Source of the DNA: CAZGYE01 sp964530165 | GTDB lineage: Bacteria > Planctomycetota > Planctomycetia > Planctomycetales > Planctomycetaceae | Assembly (NCBI GenBank): GCA_964530165.1 | Contig: CAZGYE010000032.1 | Location: 1 to 29,378, forward strand | Length of the DNA stretch: 29,378 nucleotides | Direction of reading: 5' to 3' | Shown: in pieces, positions 6,710 through 15,855 of the stretch | How the letters are laid out: each line of letters begins with the position of its first letter | How positions within the stretch are numbered: position 1 is the first letter of the stretch | Made by a program: the position numbers and the translations under genes | Notes under the pieces: generated by a model | The model's input: the letters and a program-made list of their open reading frames with translations, nothing else | What the model was told of the DNA's origin: nothing | Databases searched by the model: none

Positions 6710-8650
6710 AGTGCCGCATCGCCGGAGCCATCACGGCTGTCCCTGCGCCATCTTCATAACTGGGTCGTGGGACACGTCCGGCGGGGGACGATTCCGGCCG
6801 GGCCGTTGACAATTGTCCTGGCTGGCGTGATCGGGGTGCTCGGCGGATATGGGGCGGTTCTGTTCACGTTTCTGATCAAGCTAATCACGAATTTGAGCGT
6901 GTTGCCCGTCGTCAGGCTCAGCACCGAGAACGGGGCGTGGTTGGTGATGCTGTGCGTCGTGCCTGCTTTGGGCCTTCTGGCCGTGAGCTGGTTCACGCGC
7001 CGTTTTGCCCCGGAGGCGCAAGGGCACGGCGTTCCAGAGGTGATCACCGCGATGGCCCGGCACGACGGCGTCATTCGGCCCCGCGTCTCGGTGGTGAAAA
7101 TACTGGCCAGCGGGGTGTGCATCGGGACCGGCGGGTCGATCGGCCGCGAAGGCCCGATCGTGCAAATCGGCTCGTCGCTGGGCAGCATGGCCGGCCAAAT
7201 GTTCAAGCTCTCGGCCCAGAACATCACCGTGTTGGTTGCCGCCGGTTCTGCAGCGGGCATCAGCGCCACATTTCACGCGCCGCTGGCCGGCGTGATCTTC
7301 GCCAGTGAGATCATTCTGGGCAGCTTCGCCATCGAAAGCCTGACACCCATTGTGCTCGCCAGCGTGTTGGCCGACGTGGTTCAGGTACAAGTCGGTGAAC
7401 ACGGCTGGGATCCGGCCTTCCCAGAGTTGCACTACAGGTATCAAGGAGCGTGGGATCAGTTACCGTCTTACCTGCTGCTCGGTTTGTTGTGCGGATTGGC
7501 CGCTGTCAGCTTCACCAAACTGCTTTACCTCCTCGAAGACCTCGGAAAGCGCTGGCTGCCGAAGTGGTGGCTGCGGGCCTTGTTCTGTGGCGCACTGATG
7601 GGCCTCTCAGGTGTGGCCTACGAGTTCGCGCCGCCGGTTCCCTCACAGGCTTTCAAGCAGGACGTCCAACAGCACGGATCGCCTGGGCCAGCGCTGTTCG
7701 GCGTGGGCTATGGCGTGGTCGATCACGCTCTGCATCTGGAAAGCCGAGCGAAGCCGAGCAGCATCGATGCTGACGAGCTGGGGACCGGCCGACAGAAAAT
7801 CGTCCATCTCGATCGGGCTGGGATGCTGGCCGAACTGTGGTGGCTGCTCCCCTTGGCGCTGCTGAAACCACTGGTGACCTGTATCACGCTGGCCGGCGGC
7901 GGGTCGGGCGGGATCTTTGCACCGTCGTTGTTTTTGGGCGCCACGCTGGGGGCTTCCTTTGGGCTGGTTTGTAATCTGCTGATTCCCGGCTGGAGCGCCA
8001 ATCCGGGCGTGTATGCCATTGTGGGCATGGGCGCCGTCGTAGCCGGCACGACCCACGGGACGCTCAGCGCGATCCTGATCGTCTACGAAATGACCAACGA
8101 CTATCGCATCATCCTGCCGATTATGGTGGCGGCTGGCTTGGCGTGCGTCGTGGCCAAGTTCATCGATCCCGATAGCATTTACCTCAAAAAACTGAGCCGC
8201 CGCGGCGAGTCGATCGCCCGCGGACACGACATGCACCGGCTGGAACACGTCATGGTGCGAGACGTGATGATTCGTGACTTCCCGACCGTCAACCATACCG
8301 ACAACGTCACGGCCATCATCCGCGTTGCCCGCAAGAACTCGCACATCGAAAGCCTGCCGGTGATGAACGAGGGACAATTGGTGGGGATCATCCGCGCTGA
8401 GGATCTGCACCGCGTCCTCGACAGCGACATACCGCCTCATTTGCTCAATGCCGAAGACATCGCGCTCTCGTCACCCATCGCTGTTTCGCTGGACGCCAAT
8501 CTACTGGAGGCGCTGCGTGATTTCGGCACGCGAGACGTGGAAACGCTGCCGGTCGAATCCGAAAGGGGCGGCTCCCGCCGATTGGTCGGCCTGCTGCTGC
8601 GGTCCGACGTGATGCGCCGCTACCGTGAAGAAATGCTCCGCCGATGGTGA
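6707..8650 (+). CDS. ClC-family chloride/anion transporter with two C-terminal CBS domains
   Basis: 647 residues from a TTG start with a strong ribosome site. Residues about 20-480 form the ClC membrane domain. The anion-site motifs are GHGVPEV (His107 at the place of Ser107 in E. coli ClcA), GSIGREGP (gating Glu148), GSGGIFAPSLFLGATLG and EMTNDYRIILP (Tyr466). In APLAGVIFASEIILGSF the residue matching E. coli ClcA Glu203, the inner proton-relay glutamate, is Ile202. Residues about 515-645 are two CBS modules (VMVRDVMIRDFPTV... and ALSSPIAVSL...), which usually bind adenine nucleotides and regulate the pore. It moves chloride or another small anion across the inner membrane. Whether it is an antiporter or a channel is open, given Ile202. 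deoC follows 53 bp downstream on the same strand and may be co-transcribed. Confidence 0.92.
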   Translation: MSAASPEPSRLSLRHLHNWVVGHVRRGTIPAGPLTIVLAGVIGVLGGYGAVLFTFLIKLITNLSVLPVVRLSTENGAWLVMLCVVPALGLLAVSWFTRRFAPEAQGHGVPEVITAMARHDGVIRPRVSVVKILASGVCIGTGGSIGREGPIVQIGSSLGSMAGQMFKLSAQNITVLVAAGSAAGISATFHAPLAGVIFASEIILGSFAIESLTPIVLASVLADVVQVQVGEHGWDPAFPELHYRYQGAWDQLPSYLLLGLLCGLAAVSFTKLLYLLEDLGKRWLPKWWLRALFCGALMGLSGVAYEFAPPVPSQAFKQDVQQHGSPGPALFGVGYGVVDHALHLESRAKPSSIDADELGTGRQKIVHLDRAGMLAELWWLLPLALLKPLVTCITLAGGGSGGIFAPSLFLGATLGASFGLVCNLLIPGWSANPGVYAIVGMGAVVAGTTHGTLSAILIVYEMTNDYRIILPIMVAAGLACVVAKFIDPDSIYLKKLSRRGESIARGHDMHRLEHVMVRDVMIRDFPTVNHTDNVTAIIRVARKNSHIESLPVMNEGQLVGIIRAEDLHRVLDSDIPPHLLNAEDIALSSPIAVSLDANLLEALRDFGTRDVETLPVESERGGSRRLVGLLLRSDVMRRYREEMLRRW

Positions 8651-8703
8651 TTCGCCAAAATTATGGATGCCAGGGCCTTTTCGATAGAGAGAGACTGGAA
8701 ATT

Positions 8704-9387
8704 ATGATGGACTTTACCTACGAACAAATCGCCAAGATGATCGACCACTCGCTGCTCAACCCCGCGTTGACCGACGAAGCGCTTGAACAAGGCTGCCGGG
8801 TGGCGCTGGACTACAACGTCGCTTCCGTCTGCATGAAGCCGTATTACCTCAAACGCTGTGCCGAACTGCTGGGCGGCAGCACGGTCGTCCCCGGCACGGT
8901 GATCGGTTTTCCCCACGGCGGGCACGCCACGGCCGTCAAGCTTGCCGAGGCCCGGCAGGCCCTGTCCGACGGTGGCCGGGAGCTGGACATGGTCGTCAAC
9001 GTCGGCAAGGTCCTCACCGGCGATTGGGACTTCGTTCGGCGGGACATCCAAGCCGTCGTCGAGCGGGCGCATCAAGACGGCGCCCGGGTGAAGGTCATCT
9101 TCGAGAATTGCTACCTCCAAGACGAGCACAAAATTCGGCTATGCAAGATCTGTGGCGACGTGGGAGCCGACTGGGTGAAGACTTCAACCGGATACGGCTC
9201 CGGCGGCGCGACGATCGCAGACCTGCGGCTCATGCGAAAGTACGCGCCGGAGCACGTTCAGGTCAAAGCGGCCGGCGGCGTTCGCTCGCTGGACAAACTG
9301 CTGGAGGTCCGGGCGCTGGGCGTCACCCGAGTCGGCGCCAGCCGAACCGTGGCAATGCTCGACGAGTGCAAAGCCCGACTCGGTTGA
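8704..9387 (+). CDS. deoC: Deoxyribose-phosphate aldolase
   Basis: 227 residues, the normal length for the short bacterial form. It cleaves 2-deoxyribose-5-phosphate to glyceraldehyde-3-phosphate and acetaldehyde in cytoplasmic deoxynucleoside catabolism. The TIM-barrel catalytic set is complete: Asp95 in ELDMVVNVG, the Schiff-base Lys159 in WVKTSTGYG, and Lys188 in VQVKAAGGVRS, matching Asp102, Lys167 and Lys201 of the E. coli enzyme. I start it at the ATG at 8704 (MMDFTYEQIAKMIDHSLL), because the open frame upstream overlaps the ClC gene and lacks family similarity. A second ATG at 8707 is equally possible; the ribosome site is weak (TGGAA). No other deo gene is near. Confidence 0.95.
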   Translation: MMDFTYEQIAKMIDHSLLNPALTDEALEQGCRVALDYNVASVCMKPYYLKRCAELLGGSTVVPGTVIGFPHGGHATAVKLAEARQALSDGGRELDMVVNVGKVLTGDWDFVRRDIQAVVERAHQDGARVKVIFENCYLQDEHKIRLCKICGDVGADWVKTSTGYGSGGATIADLRLMRKYAPEHVQVKAAGGVRSLDKLLEVRALGVTRVGASRTVAMLDECKARLG

Positions 9388-9408
9388 CACCTGGGATAAC
9401 ACGCCGCC

Positions 9409-9555
9409 ATGAAGCATCCCGCCTCCCCGCACCTGTTCAGCCCGATCTGCATTGGTGACTGGGGCATCCACTACTTCTACGGCACGAAGGGCACGCTCCA
9501 CATGGGATGGCGGGACGGCAAGGCCAAAAGTGCAAATCGACCGCAACGCCAATGA
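9409..9555 (+). pseudogene. Possible remnant of an NADH:flavin oxidoreductase N-terminus
   Basis: A 48-codon open frame reads MKHPASPHLFSPICIGDW before becoming unrecognisable. HLFSPIxIG is the typical opening of old-yellow-enzyme / 2,4-dienoyl-CoA reductase-type flavoproteins, which normally continue with a LKNRIV-like segment and some 350-650 residues; here that is lost. There is no ribosome site. It lies just after deoC and before simple-repeat DNA and a MITE-like element, a plausible setting for a deletion. The match is short (about nine residues), so chance similarity is possible. Confidence 0.25.
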
Positions 9556-9592
9556 GATTGGCGATTGGAGATTGAAGATTGACGATTGGAGA
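9553..9592. repeat. Simple repeat tract
   Basis: Imperfect tandem units of GATTGGAGATTGAAGATTGA type (about 7-10 bases each). This is the same composition class, on the opposite strand, as the CAATCC-rich tract inside mlaF. Confidence 0.6.
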
Positions 9593-9626
9593 TCGCTGGC
9601 CGTCCATGCCCGTCATCTTCAATAGT

Positions 9627-9748
9627 CCGGATTATTCATAGAAACCCAAACCGACGACTTGTCGTCGCTGGGTGCGCCATGCAACCAGTGGATTGCGACA
9701 ACAAGTTGTCGGTTTGGGTACCACAAGGGCAACCTATAAATAATCCGG
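9627..9748. repeat. MITE-like palindromic repeat A, copy 1
   Basis: A 122-bp element with long inverted ends: CCGGATTATT at the left matches AATAATCCGG at the right. Inside, AACCCAAACCGACGACTTGT pairs with the complement of ACAAGTTGTCGGTTTGGGT. The first 42 bases (9630-9671) are identical to 24981-25022 in copy 2. It has no coding capacity. The terminal inverted repeats and small size suggest a non-autonomous mobile element or a large REP-type hairpin. Confidence 0.8.
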
Positions 9749-9767
9749 GATAGTCAATAGTCAATTC

Positions 9768-10577
9768 TCAATCCCCATGCAGCTCCACCGGCGGCGCCCC
9801 CATGATGTGGTAGCCGGCGTCGACATGCACCGTCTCGCCGGTGATGCCGCTGGAAAGGTCGCTGAGCAGGAACATGCCGATCTTACCGACCTCTTCCGGC
9901 GTGATGTTTCGCCGCAGCGGCGAGAAACTTGTGCAGAGTTTCATCATCTGGTCGAAGTCGCCGACGGCCGCAGAGCTGAGCGTCTTCAGCGGCCCGGCAC
10001 TCAATGCGTTCACTCGAAGGCCCGTCGGCCCCAGCTCGTGGGCCAGGTACTCGACGCCGCTCTCCAGCGCGCTTTTGCAAAGGCCCATGATGTTGTAACC
10101 GGGGATGACCTTCTCACCGCCCAGGTAGGTGAGCGTCAGAATGGTCCCGCCGGCAGTGAGCAGCTCGCGCGACCGGTTGGCAATGCTCAGCAAACTATAG
10201 ACGCTGATCTCCATCGCCGTCTTGAACCCTTCACGGCTCACCGCGACGGTGGGGCCTTTCAAGTCCGCGATGGGCGCATAGGCGATCGAGTGCAGGACGA
10301 AATCAATCCGCCCGAACGTCTCCCGGGCCGCGGCGAAGACGGCGTCGAGATCGTCATCGCTCTGCACGTCGCAGGGCATGACGATCTTCGCTCCGATCGG
10401 CTCGACCAGCTTCCGCAACCGCCGTTCCATCCGCGGCCGCTCAGGGTCCCTGTCCGGCAGGTGCGTAAACCCCATCTGGGCCCCTTCAGCATGCAACTGC
10501 TGCGTGATCGCCCACGCAATCGAATAATCGTTGGCGATCCCAAAGATGAGGCCTTTTTTGCCGTCGAACAATCCCAC
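9768..10577 (-). CDS. fabI: Enoyl-[acyl-carrier-protein] reductase (NADH), FabI
   Basis: 269 residues. It catalyses the last step of each fatty-acid elongation cycle, reducing trans-2-enoyl-ACP in the cytoplasm. The SDR-type fold shows the divergent FabI nucleotide motif GLIFGIANDYSIAWAI, then CDVQSDDDLDAVF, VLHSIAYAP, and the catalytic set Tyr151, Tyr161 and Lys168 in TLTYLGGEKVIPGYNIMGLCK, matching Tyr146, Tyr156 and Lys163 of E. coli FabI. The substrate-loop region LSAGPLKTLSSAAVGDFDQM is intact. The start is GTG at 10577 (first residues MGLFDGKKG), supported by AGGGGAG about nine bases upstream. A sigma70-like promoter lies at 10631-10659. It stands alone, not in a fab cluster, and ends beside the MITE-like element. 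Confidence 0.96.
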   Translation of the reverse strand: MGLFDGKKGLIFGIANDYSIAWAITQQLHAEGAQMGFTHLPDRDPERPRMERRLRKLVEPIGAKIVMPCDVQSDDDLDAVFAAARETFGRIDFVLHSIAYAPIADLKGPTVAVSREGFKTAMEISVYSLLSIANRSRELLTAGGTILTLTYLGGEKVIPGYNIMGLCKSALESGVEYLAHELGPTGLRVNALSAGPLKTLSSAAVGDFDQMMKLCTSFSPLRRNITPEEVGKIGMFLLSDLSSGITGETVHVDAGYHIMGAPPVELHGD

Positions 10578-10939
10578 CTGCGCGCTCTCCCCTGCCGGCC
10601 ACGCCGATTCACTCGTCTTGAAGAATTCTAAACATATCCGCCCGTCAGGTTCGCTTCAAATACGAGAACTCAAAAAAAGAACAAAGCGGCAAGTGCCTTT
10701 GCCCATGTTGTTTAATCGATAAAGCTGTAAAATGCGAAGAAATTCGAAAATTCCACACATTCTTCATTGACAGATAAGCTCGCCAGGGGGATTGTATTGG
10801 AAACGTAGTCTCACTTCTGAAACGGCGTTCACGAAGTTCCACTGCACCGGAGGCGTGCTCACCTTACCCAATGCGCTCGCAGTTCGTGGTGTGCGCGAAG
10901 GTAACGGGACGTCAATACGATCGAAGGAGGAACAACACG
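10578..10939. other. Divergent intergenic region between fabI and the coiled-coil gene
   Basis: 362 bp, clearly AT-richer than its surroundings. It carries the fabI promoter candidate. On the plus strand a perfect TTGACA (10767-10772) lies about 170 bases before the coiled-coil gene but has no good -10 partner. I see no gene here; the open frame entering from 10871 lacks a ribosome site until 10940. Confidence 0.5.
10631..10659 (-). promoter_or_regulatory. Candidate sigma70 promoter of fabI
   Basis: On the minus strand, TTGAAG and TATGTT are separated by exactly 17 bases. Each matches consensus at 4 of 6 positions. The predicted transcript start is about 45-50 bases before the GTG of fabI. 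Confidence 0.45.
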
Positions 10940-11764
10940 ATGAGAAACCCGGTCATGTTTGTGTCGGCCGCCGTGCTCCTGATGGCCGGAGTGGCCACAG
11001 AGGCCAATGCCGCCAATCCCTGGGACAAGGACCTTCAGGATTTGGAAAAACGGCTCACAAGCCGGGTCGACAACAAGGTCGACAAGTTCGAAGCGGACTT
11101 AGCGGACTTGAGGAAAGCTCATGACGCAGATGTAGCGAAGTTGGACGCAGACTTGAAGAAGGCGCAAGCCGCTCTCAACGCCAGAGTCAACAGGCTCACT
11201 CGAGCGGCCACGAAGAATACCAATGCCATCAACAACAACATCGGAAGCATCACGGCGAACGCAGACAACATCGGGTCGCATGGTCGCAGAATCGACTCGA
11301 ACCTCAAGCGGCTTGAGTCAACCGAGCGGCGCCTCACCAGTCAGGCCGACGCGGACCGAGTGGAGTATAGAAGACGCCTGGACGACATTTCGCGGTACGA
11401 CGGCGACTCGGGCCGGTATGTCCCCAACTTGATCGGCAACATGCAGAGGAGCCAGTCGTTCCAGCGCGAGGTCCATGAAGCAACGAAAGGGAAATTGCGA
11501 ATTCGCAACCGCACGGGTCGAACGCAGTACCTCTACGTTAACGGGGTTCGCTGGCGGGTCCTCCCGAACGAGGTGTCGTACGCGCCGGTGCCACGCGGTC
11601 CTGTCACGGTGCGAATGCCCAGTGAATGGACTGAAAGGGTGCTGACGAACTGGCGCTGGGACAAAGACGGCTACGTCGTCGATTACACCTATCCAGTGAT
11701 CCCGACCATCGTCGAGTATCCGGTGATCCCAACAATCGTCGAGTACTGGTACCCGGCTTATTGA
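10940..11764 (+). CDS. Secreted coiled-coil protein, unknown function
   Basis: 274 residues. The ATG at 10940 is preceded by AAGGAGG at nine bases, which rules out the longer frame from 10871. A signal peptide ends in EANA-AN. Residues about 25-165 are a long charged coiled coil (LQDLEKRLTSRVDNKVDKF..., DADLKKAQAALNARV), reminiscent of Lpp-like or SlyB-like periplasmic rods but with no lipobox. Residues about 185-230 form a small beta domain (KLRIRNRTGRTQYLYVNGVRW). The end carries a nine-residue tandem repeat YPVIPTIVE-YPVIPTIVE encoded by two 27-bp units at 11690-11743, then WYPAY. It probably acts in the periplasm or outer layer as a structural spacer. The gene is AT-richer than its neighbours and the family is unknown to me. 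Confidence 0.75.
   Translation: MRNPVMFVSAAVLLMAGVATEANAANPWDKDLQDLEKRLTSRVDNKVDKFEADLADLRKAHDADVAKLDADLKKAQAALNARVNRLTRAATKNTNAINNNIGSITANADNIGSHGRRIDSNLKRLESTERRLTSQADADRVEYRRRLDDISRYDGDSGRYVPNLIGNMQRSQSFQREVHEATKGKLRIRNRTGRTQYLYVNGVRWRVLPNEVSYAPVPRGPVTVRMPSEWTERVLTNWRWDKDGYVVDYTYPVIPTIVEYPVIPTIVEYWYPAY
11690..11743 (+). repeat. Two 27-bp tandem repeats inside a gene
   Basis: Units 11690-11716 and 11717-11743 each encode YPVIPTIVE. They differ by a few mostly synonymous bases, so the duplication is not brand new and the peptide has been kept. Confidence 0.85.
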
Positions 11765-11796
11765 ATATGGGTGAATGCCAGCGATTGGGACTGAAA

Positions 11797-12741
11797 TCAG
11801 CGAGTCAGCCAAGCCTCCCAGTCTTTTTGCAGTTTCGCTGTGCCGTCGATCTTGTAGAGTTGTTGGAGAGCTCTGTCCCAACCGATCTGGCTGCCGGACG
11901 CGACGAAGTCGAGGAAGGTGGCGCGATCCTTCAGCGAAAGGAAGAACTCGGTCAGTGAGATCGCGACGGCGTAAGAGACTTCGTCAGTCGGCGGGATCTT
12001 GGGTGCGCCCATGATCCTGGCCACCGACGGCCATTGCTTGGTCTGCGTGAACTGAGTGAGGATTCCCCGACGGGTTGCGACTCTTGCCTGGTCATCCAAG
12101 AGCGAGGCCGTGCCCTCGCGGGCCCAAGGCGGCATGCCCGCCGGAAATCGCGCGTCCATCACGACGTGCGCAATCTCGTGCGCGAGCGTGCTGCCCAGCG
12201 CCAACTCTCGGGTTGTCTCCAACCAGACCCGGTGGTTGCCGCCAAGCCGCTTAGCTGGGCCGGTCAATAGTGTCAACCCTTCGTCCTTGTCTTTGGACAA
12301 CGTCACATGAATCAGCGCCACGTGCTCGCCTTCCGGCAACTCTTGTCCGAACCACGTCAGGGCGATTTCTTTTCGGAACGCCTCGGCTTTGGCGAGTATC
12401 GCTTCCGAGAACGATTTGCCAACGGCAGACACGACGAAATTCTTGCTGGAAACGCTGTACCACGTTTCCTCGTCTTGCCGCCGCCAGGCTTCGTCTCGCT
12501 GCTGCTGAGCCTTCCGTGCCGCCTGGATACGGGCGTGTAGGGCCTTACTCTTCTGTTCGACCCGCTCCGAATCCTGCACAAGCTGCTGCAACAGTTCGTC
12601 CAACTGTTGCCGTTTCTTTCCATCATCTTCGCCGAACGTGCGCTGATGCCATCCGACGAATAGTGTCGTACAGACCAAAAGACTTGAAGCCCAGACCGAA
12701 AAAGACTGACGTGTTCGCATTCCCTTGCTCCGTGTTCGCAT
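11797..12741 (-). CDS. Exported gluzincin-type metallopeptidase (HEIAH)
   Basis: 314 residues from ATG 12741, or 307 from ATG 12720. A signal-anchor or signal peptide (SFSVWASSLLVCTTLFVGW) is followed by a Q/R-rich coiled coil (about residues 35-80 of the short form) and a peptidase-MA-like domain. Zinc motif HEIAH lies at residues 181-185 (short form), with the third ligand probably Glu202 in WAREGTASLLDD, the gluzincin arrangement of HExxH plus a downstream Glu. It therefore most likely cleaves peptides outside the cytoplasm; the substrate is unknown. The C-terminal part (FLDFVASGSQIGWDRALQQLY) fits the helical region following the active site in planctomycete members of this type. The ribosome site and start codon are tandemly duplicated, so two starts are equally supported. 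Confidence 0.75.
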   Translation of the reverse strand: MRTRSKGMRTRQSFSVWASSLLVCTTLFVGWHQRTFGEDDGKKRQQLDELLQQLVQDSERVEQKSKALHARIQAARKAQQQRDEAWRRQDEETWYSVSSKNFVVSAVGKSFSEAILAKAEAFRKEIALTWFGQELPEGEHVALIHVTLSKDKDEGLTLLTGPAKRLGGNHRVWLETTRELALGSTLAHEIAHVVMDARFPAGMPPWAREGTASLLDDQARVATRRGILTQFTQTKQWPSVARIMGAPKIPPTDEVSYAVAISLTEFFLSLKDRATFLDFVASGSQIGWDRALQQLYKIDGTAKLQKDWEAWLTR

Positions 12742-12752
12742 TCCTTTGCTTC
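12712..12752 (-). repeat. Tandem duplication of ribosome site and start codon
   Basis: Two 21-bp units each contain a purine-rich site (GGAAGCAAAGGA and GGAGCAAGGGA) followed by ATGCGAACACG. The result is two in-frame ATGs at 12741 and 12720 with similar upstream sequences. The first two lines of the protein read MRTRSKG-MRTRQSF. Confidence 0.8.
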
Positions 12753-12839
12753 CGTCCGGTTGGACGATGGTTCATACGACTGCAAATCATGACAACCCTT
12801 CCGCGTGATTTGGACCGGTACTTTCGCCGCGGCCGCCAT

Positions 12840-12867
12840 TTGACAAAAAAATTTTATTGGTTAAATT
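12840..12867 (+). promoter_or_regulatory. Candidate sigma70 promoter of the AbrB-like gene
   Basis: A perfect -35 TTGACA (12840-12845) is followed 16 bases later by TAAATT (4 of 6 to consensus), inside an A/T-rich tract. The predicted start of transcription is about 60 bases before the ATG at 12937. Confidence 0.5.
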
Positions 12868-12936
12868 GCGGTTAGTTCCGACTCATTGGATTTGAGGCAG
12901 ATTCTTGGCGAGCGCGTCGCGCAGGAAGGCAATAAC

Positions 12937-13392
12937 ATGGCCCGAAATTCGCCTATCGCCAGCGTTGGAAATGGATGTGTTACAACGGTTGCGGTGACGA
13001 CCAATCACCGTGTGGTGATGCCCAAACACGTTAGAGAGTGTGTTCGGTGGCTTTCAGACAGAAAGACCGGAATCGACTGTGTGGTCAGACTTCTCCGTGA
13101 AGTCCCCGCGATGGAGGTTGTCCCCCAAGAATCGACGAATACAAGAAAGTCGAAAGTAGCTCGTACTGATAGGCAAGCAATGCGTTCAAATGCGACTGCG
13201 TGGCGACTGAGATTGGAACCTTACGCTCAGACATTTCGCTTCACTATTCCAGAGCACGTTCGCAATATCGGCCTGTTGCCGAGCCAACCTGGGATGCTTG
13301 TTATGTTCGGCAACGAGGATGTTCTGGAATTGTGGTGGCCGGAGGACTGGAAAAAAAATCTGCGGCTCACGTGTGGCGACGAGTGGGTCTGA
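12937..13392 (+). CDS. Protein with two AbrB/MraZ-like halves, putative DNA-binding
   Basis: 151 residues from the ATG at 12937, which has GGAAGG nine bases upstream; an in-frame TTG at 12886 has none. Two similar segments can be seen: TTNHRVVMPKHVRECVRWL (about residues 25-45) and FRFTIPEHVRNIGLLPSQPG (about 110-130). The second continues MLVMFGNEDVLELWWPEDW, very like the GNGDHLELW strand of MraZ and other swapped-hairpin AbrB proteins. A basic linker (TNTRKSKVARTDRQAMR) separates them. Such folds bind DNA as transition-state regulators. The first half has lost the recognisable GD-type end. The gene is AT-richer with more rare-looking codons than its neighbours, so it may have been acquired. 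It faces rpoD tail to tail, 74 bp away. Confidence 0.55.
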   Translation: MARNSPIASVGNGCVTTVAVTTNHRVVMPKHVRECVRWLSDRKTGIDCVVRLLREVPAMEVVPQESTNTRKSKVARTDRQAMRSNATAWRLRLEPYAQTFRFTIPEHVRNIGLLPSQPGMLVMFGNEDVLELWWPEDWKKNLRLTCGDEWV

Positions 13393-13466
13393 CAGCCGCC
13401 CATGGCACTTGATGCCCTGCTGAATCAACCCGATTTGGTTGCGCATCAGATAGTTTCGCGGCCCGT

Positions 13467-15182
<1,716 letters not shown>

Positions 15183-15266
15183 GGATCACTCCCTTTTTCT
15201 CGAGACAAAATCTTCCGCACGTCCGTGTACGAACTCTTGACTCAGTACATTGCGCCCGTTGCGGAC

Positions 15267-15287
15267 CTGCCATGACGATCATGGCAG
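15267..15287. promoter_or_regulatory. Perfect 21-bp palindrome 85 bp upstream of rpoD
   Basis: CTGCCATGA-cga-TCATGGCAG is a perfect 9+3+9 inverted repeat between possible promoters and the rpoD start. It could be an operator or a 5'UTR hairpin. No U-run follows on the rpoD strand. Confidence 0.45.
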
Positions 15288-15522
15288 CATTTTCTGCCCT
15301 TTGGGGATCCCCCCCAGCCCGTCAAATCGCGAACGAGGGAGACGGTGACGACGAACCCTCTTGCCTTGTCGACCGGTCGGATTACAGGATCCTCACTGCA
15401 AAACGGAAACGGACGAATCCAGCTGTGGTTTGACTCGCTGGTTCGCTCCGGCACATGTGTCGGCCCCGGTTGGGTCCGTGCGGGGGAGCGAAGGTCCGGC
15501 TCCGCCGTCGTGAGGTTTCGAC

Positions 15523-15615
15523 TCAGGAACGACGCGCCGAACGCTCTGCAGCGGCTACGACCACTGGGGAGCTTTGCTCAACAGCAATGAGCAAGCGGGT
15601 TCTCGGCGACAGCAT
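15523..15615 (-). CDS. Small ORF (30 codons) upstream of rpoD, possible leader peptide
   Basis: ATG at 15615 is preceded by AAGGAGAGAAAGG, the best ribosome site in this spacer. The frame encodes 30 residues (MLSPRTRLLIAVEQSS... ending SARRS) on the rpoD strand, with its stop about 340 bases before rpoD. A hairpin TTGCTCA-acagcaa-TGAGCAA (15574-15594) lies inside it. The peptide has no family features. It could be a leader, or an accident of a purine-rich tract. Confidence 0.25.
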   Translation of the reverse strand: MLSPRTRLLIAVEQSSPVVVAAAERSARRS

Positions 15616-15721
15616 CCTTTCTCTCCTTGAGAACCATCGAAGTCAATACACTTTCAACACCATAAGTTTCGCATGCTACCACAATCACGCCCCCGACGCG
15701 CACCAAAATGTACCTGGTTGC

Positions 15722-15740
15722 AAAAAAATTTAATTTTTTT
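15722..15740. repeat. A/T near-palindrome
   Basis: A seven-A run and a seven-T run flank TTTAA in the centre, in a GC-rich genome. It could form a short cruciform or serve as an UP-like or terminator-like element next to the GC hairpins. Confidence 0.4.
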
Positions 15741-15746
15741 CGCACC

Positions 15747-15855
15747 CCGCGGCCTTCCTGCTCCGCGGTGAAGCGAACAGGCCGACTTCCATCGACATCT
15801 GCTTTGAGCGTCGCGGCAGCACGCCGCGACCTGTAAGCGGCGGATTCTTCCGCCA
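15747..15855. repeat. Three consecutive GC hairpins, REP-like
   Basis: CCGCGG...CCGCGG (15747-15768), GTCGCGGC-agcac-GCCGCGAC (15810-15830, perfect) and GGCGGA-ttct-TCCGCC (about 15838-15853). The last two sit back to back as in repeat B. No second copy is in the window. Confidence 0.55.
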
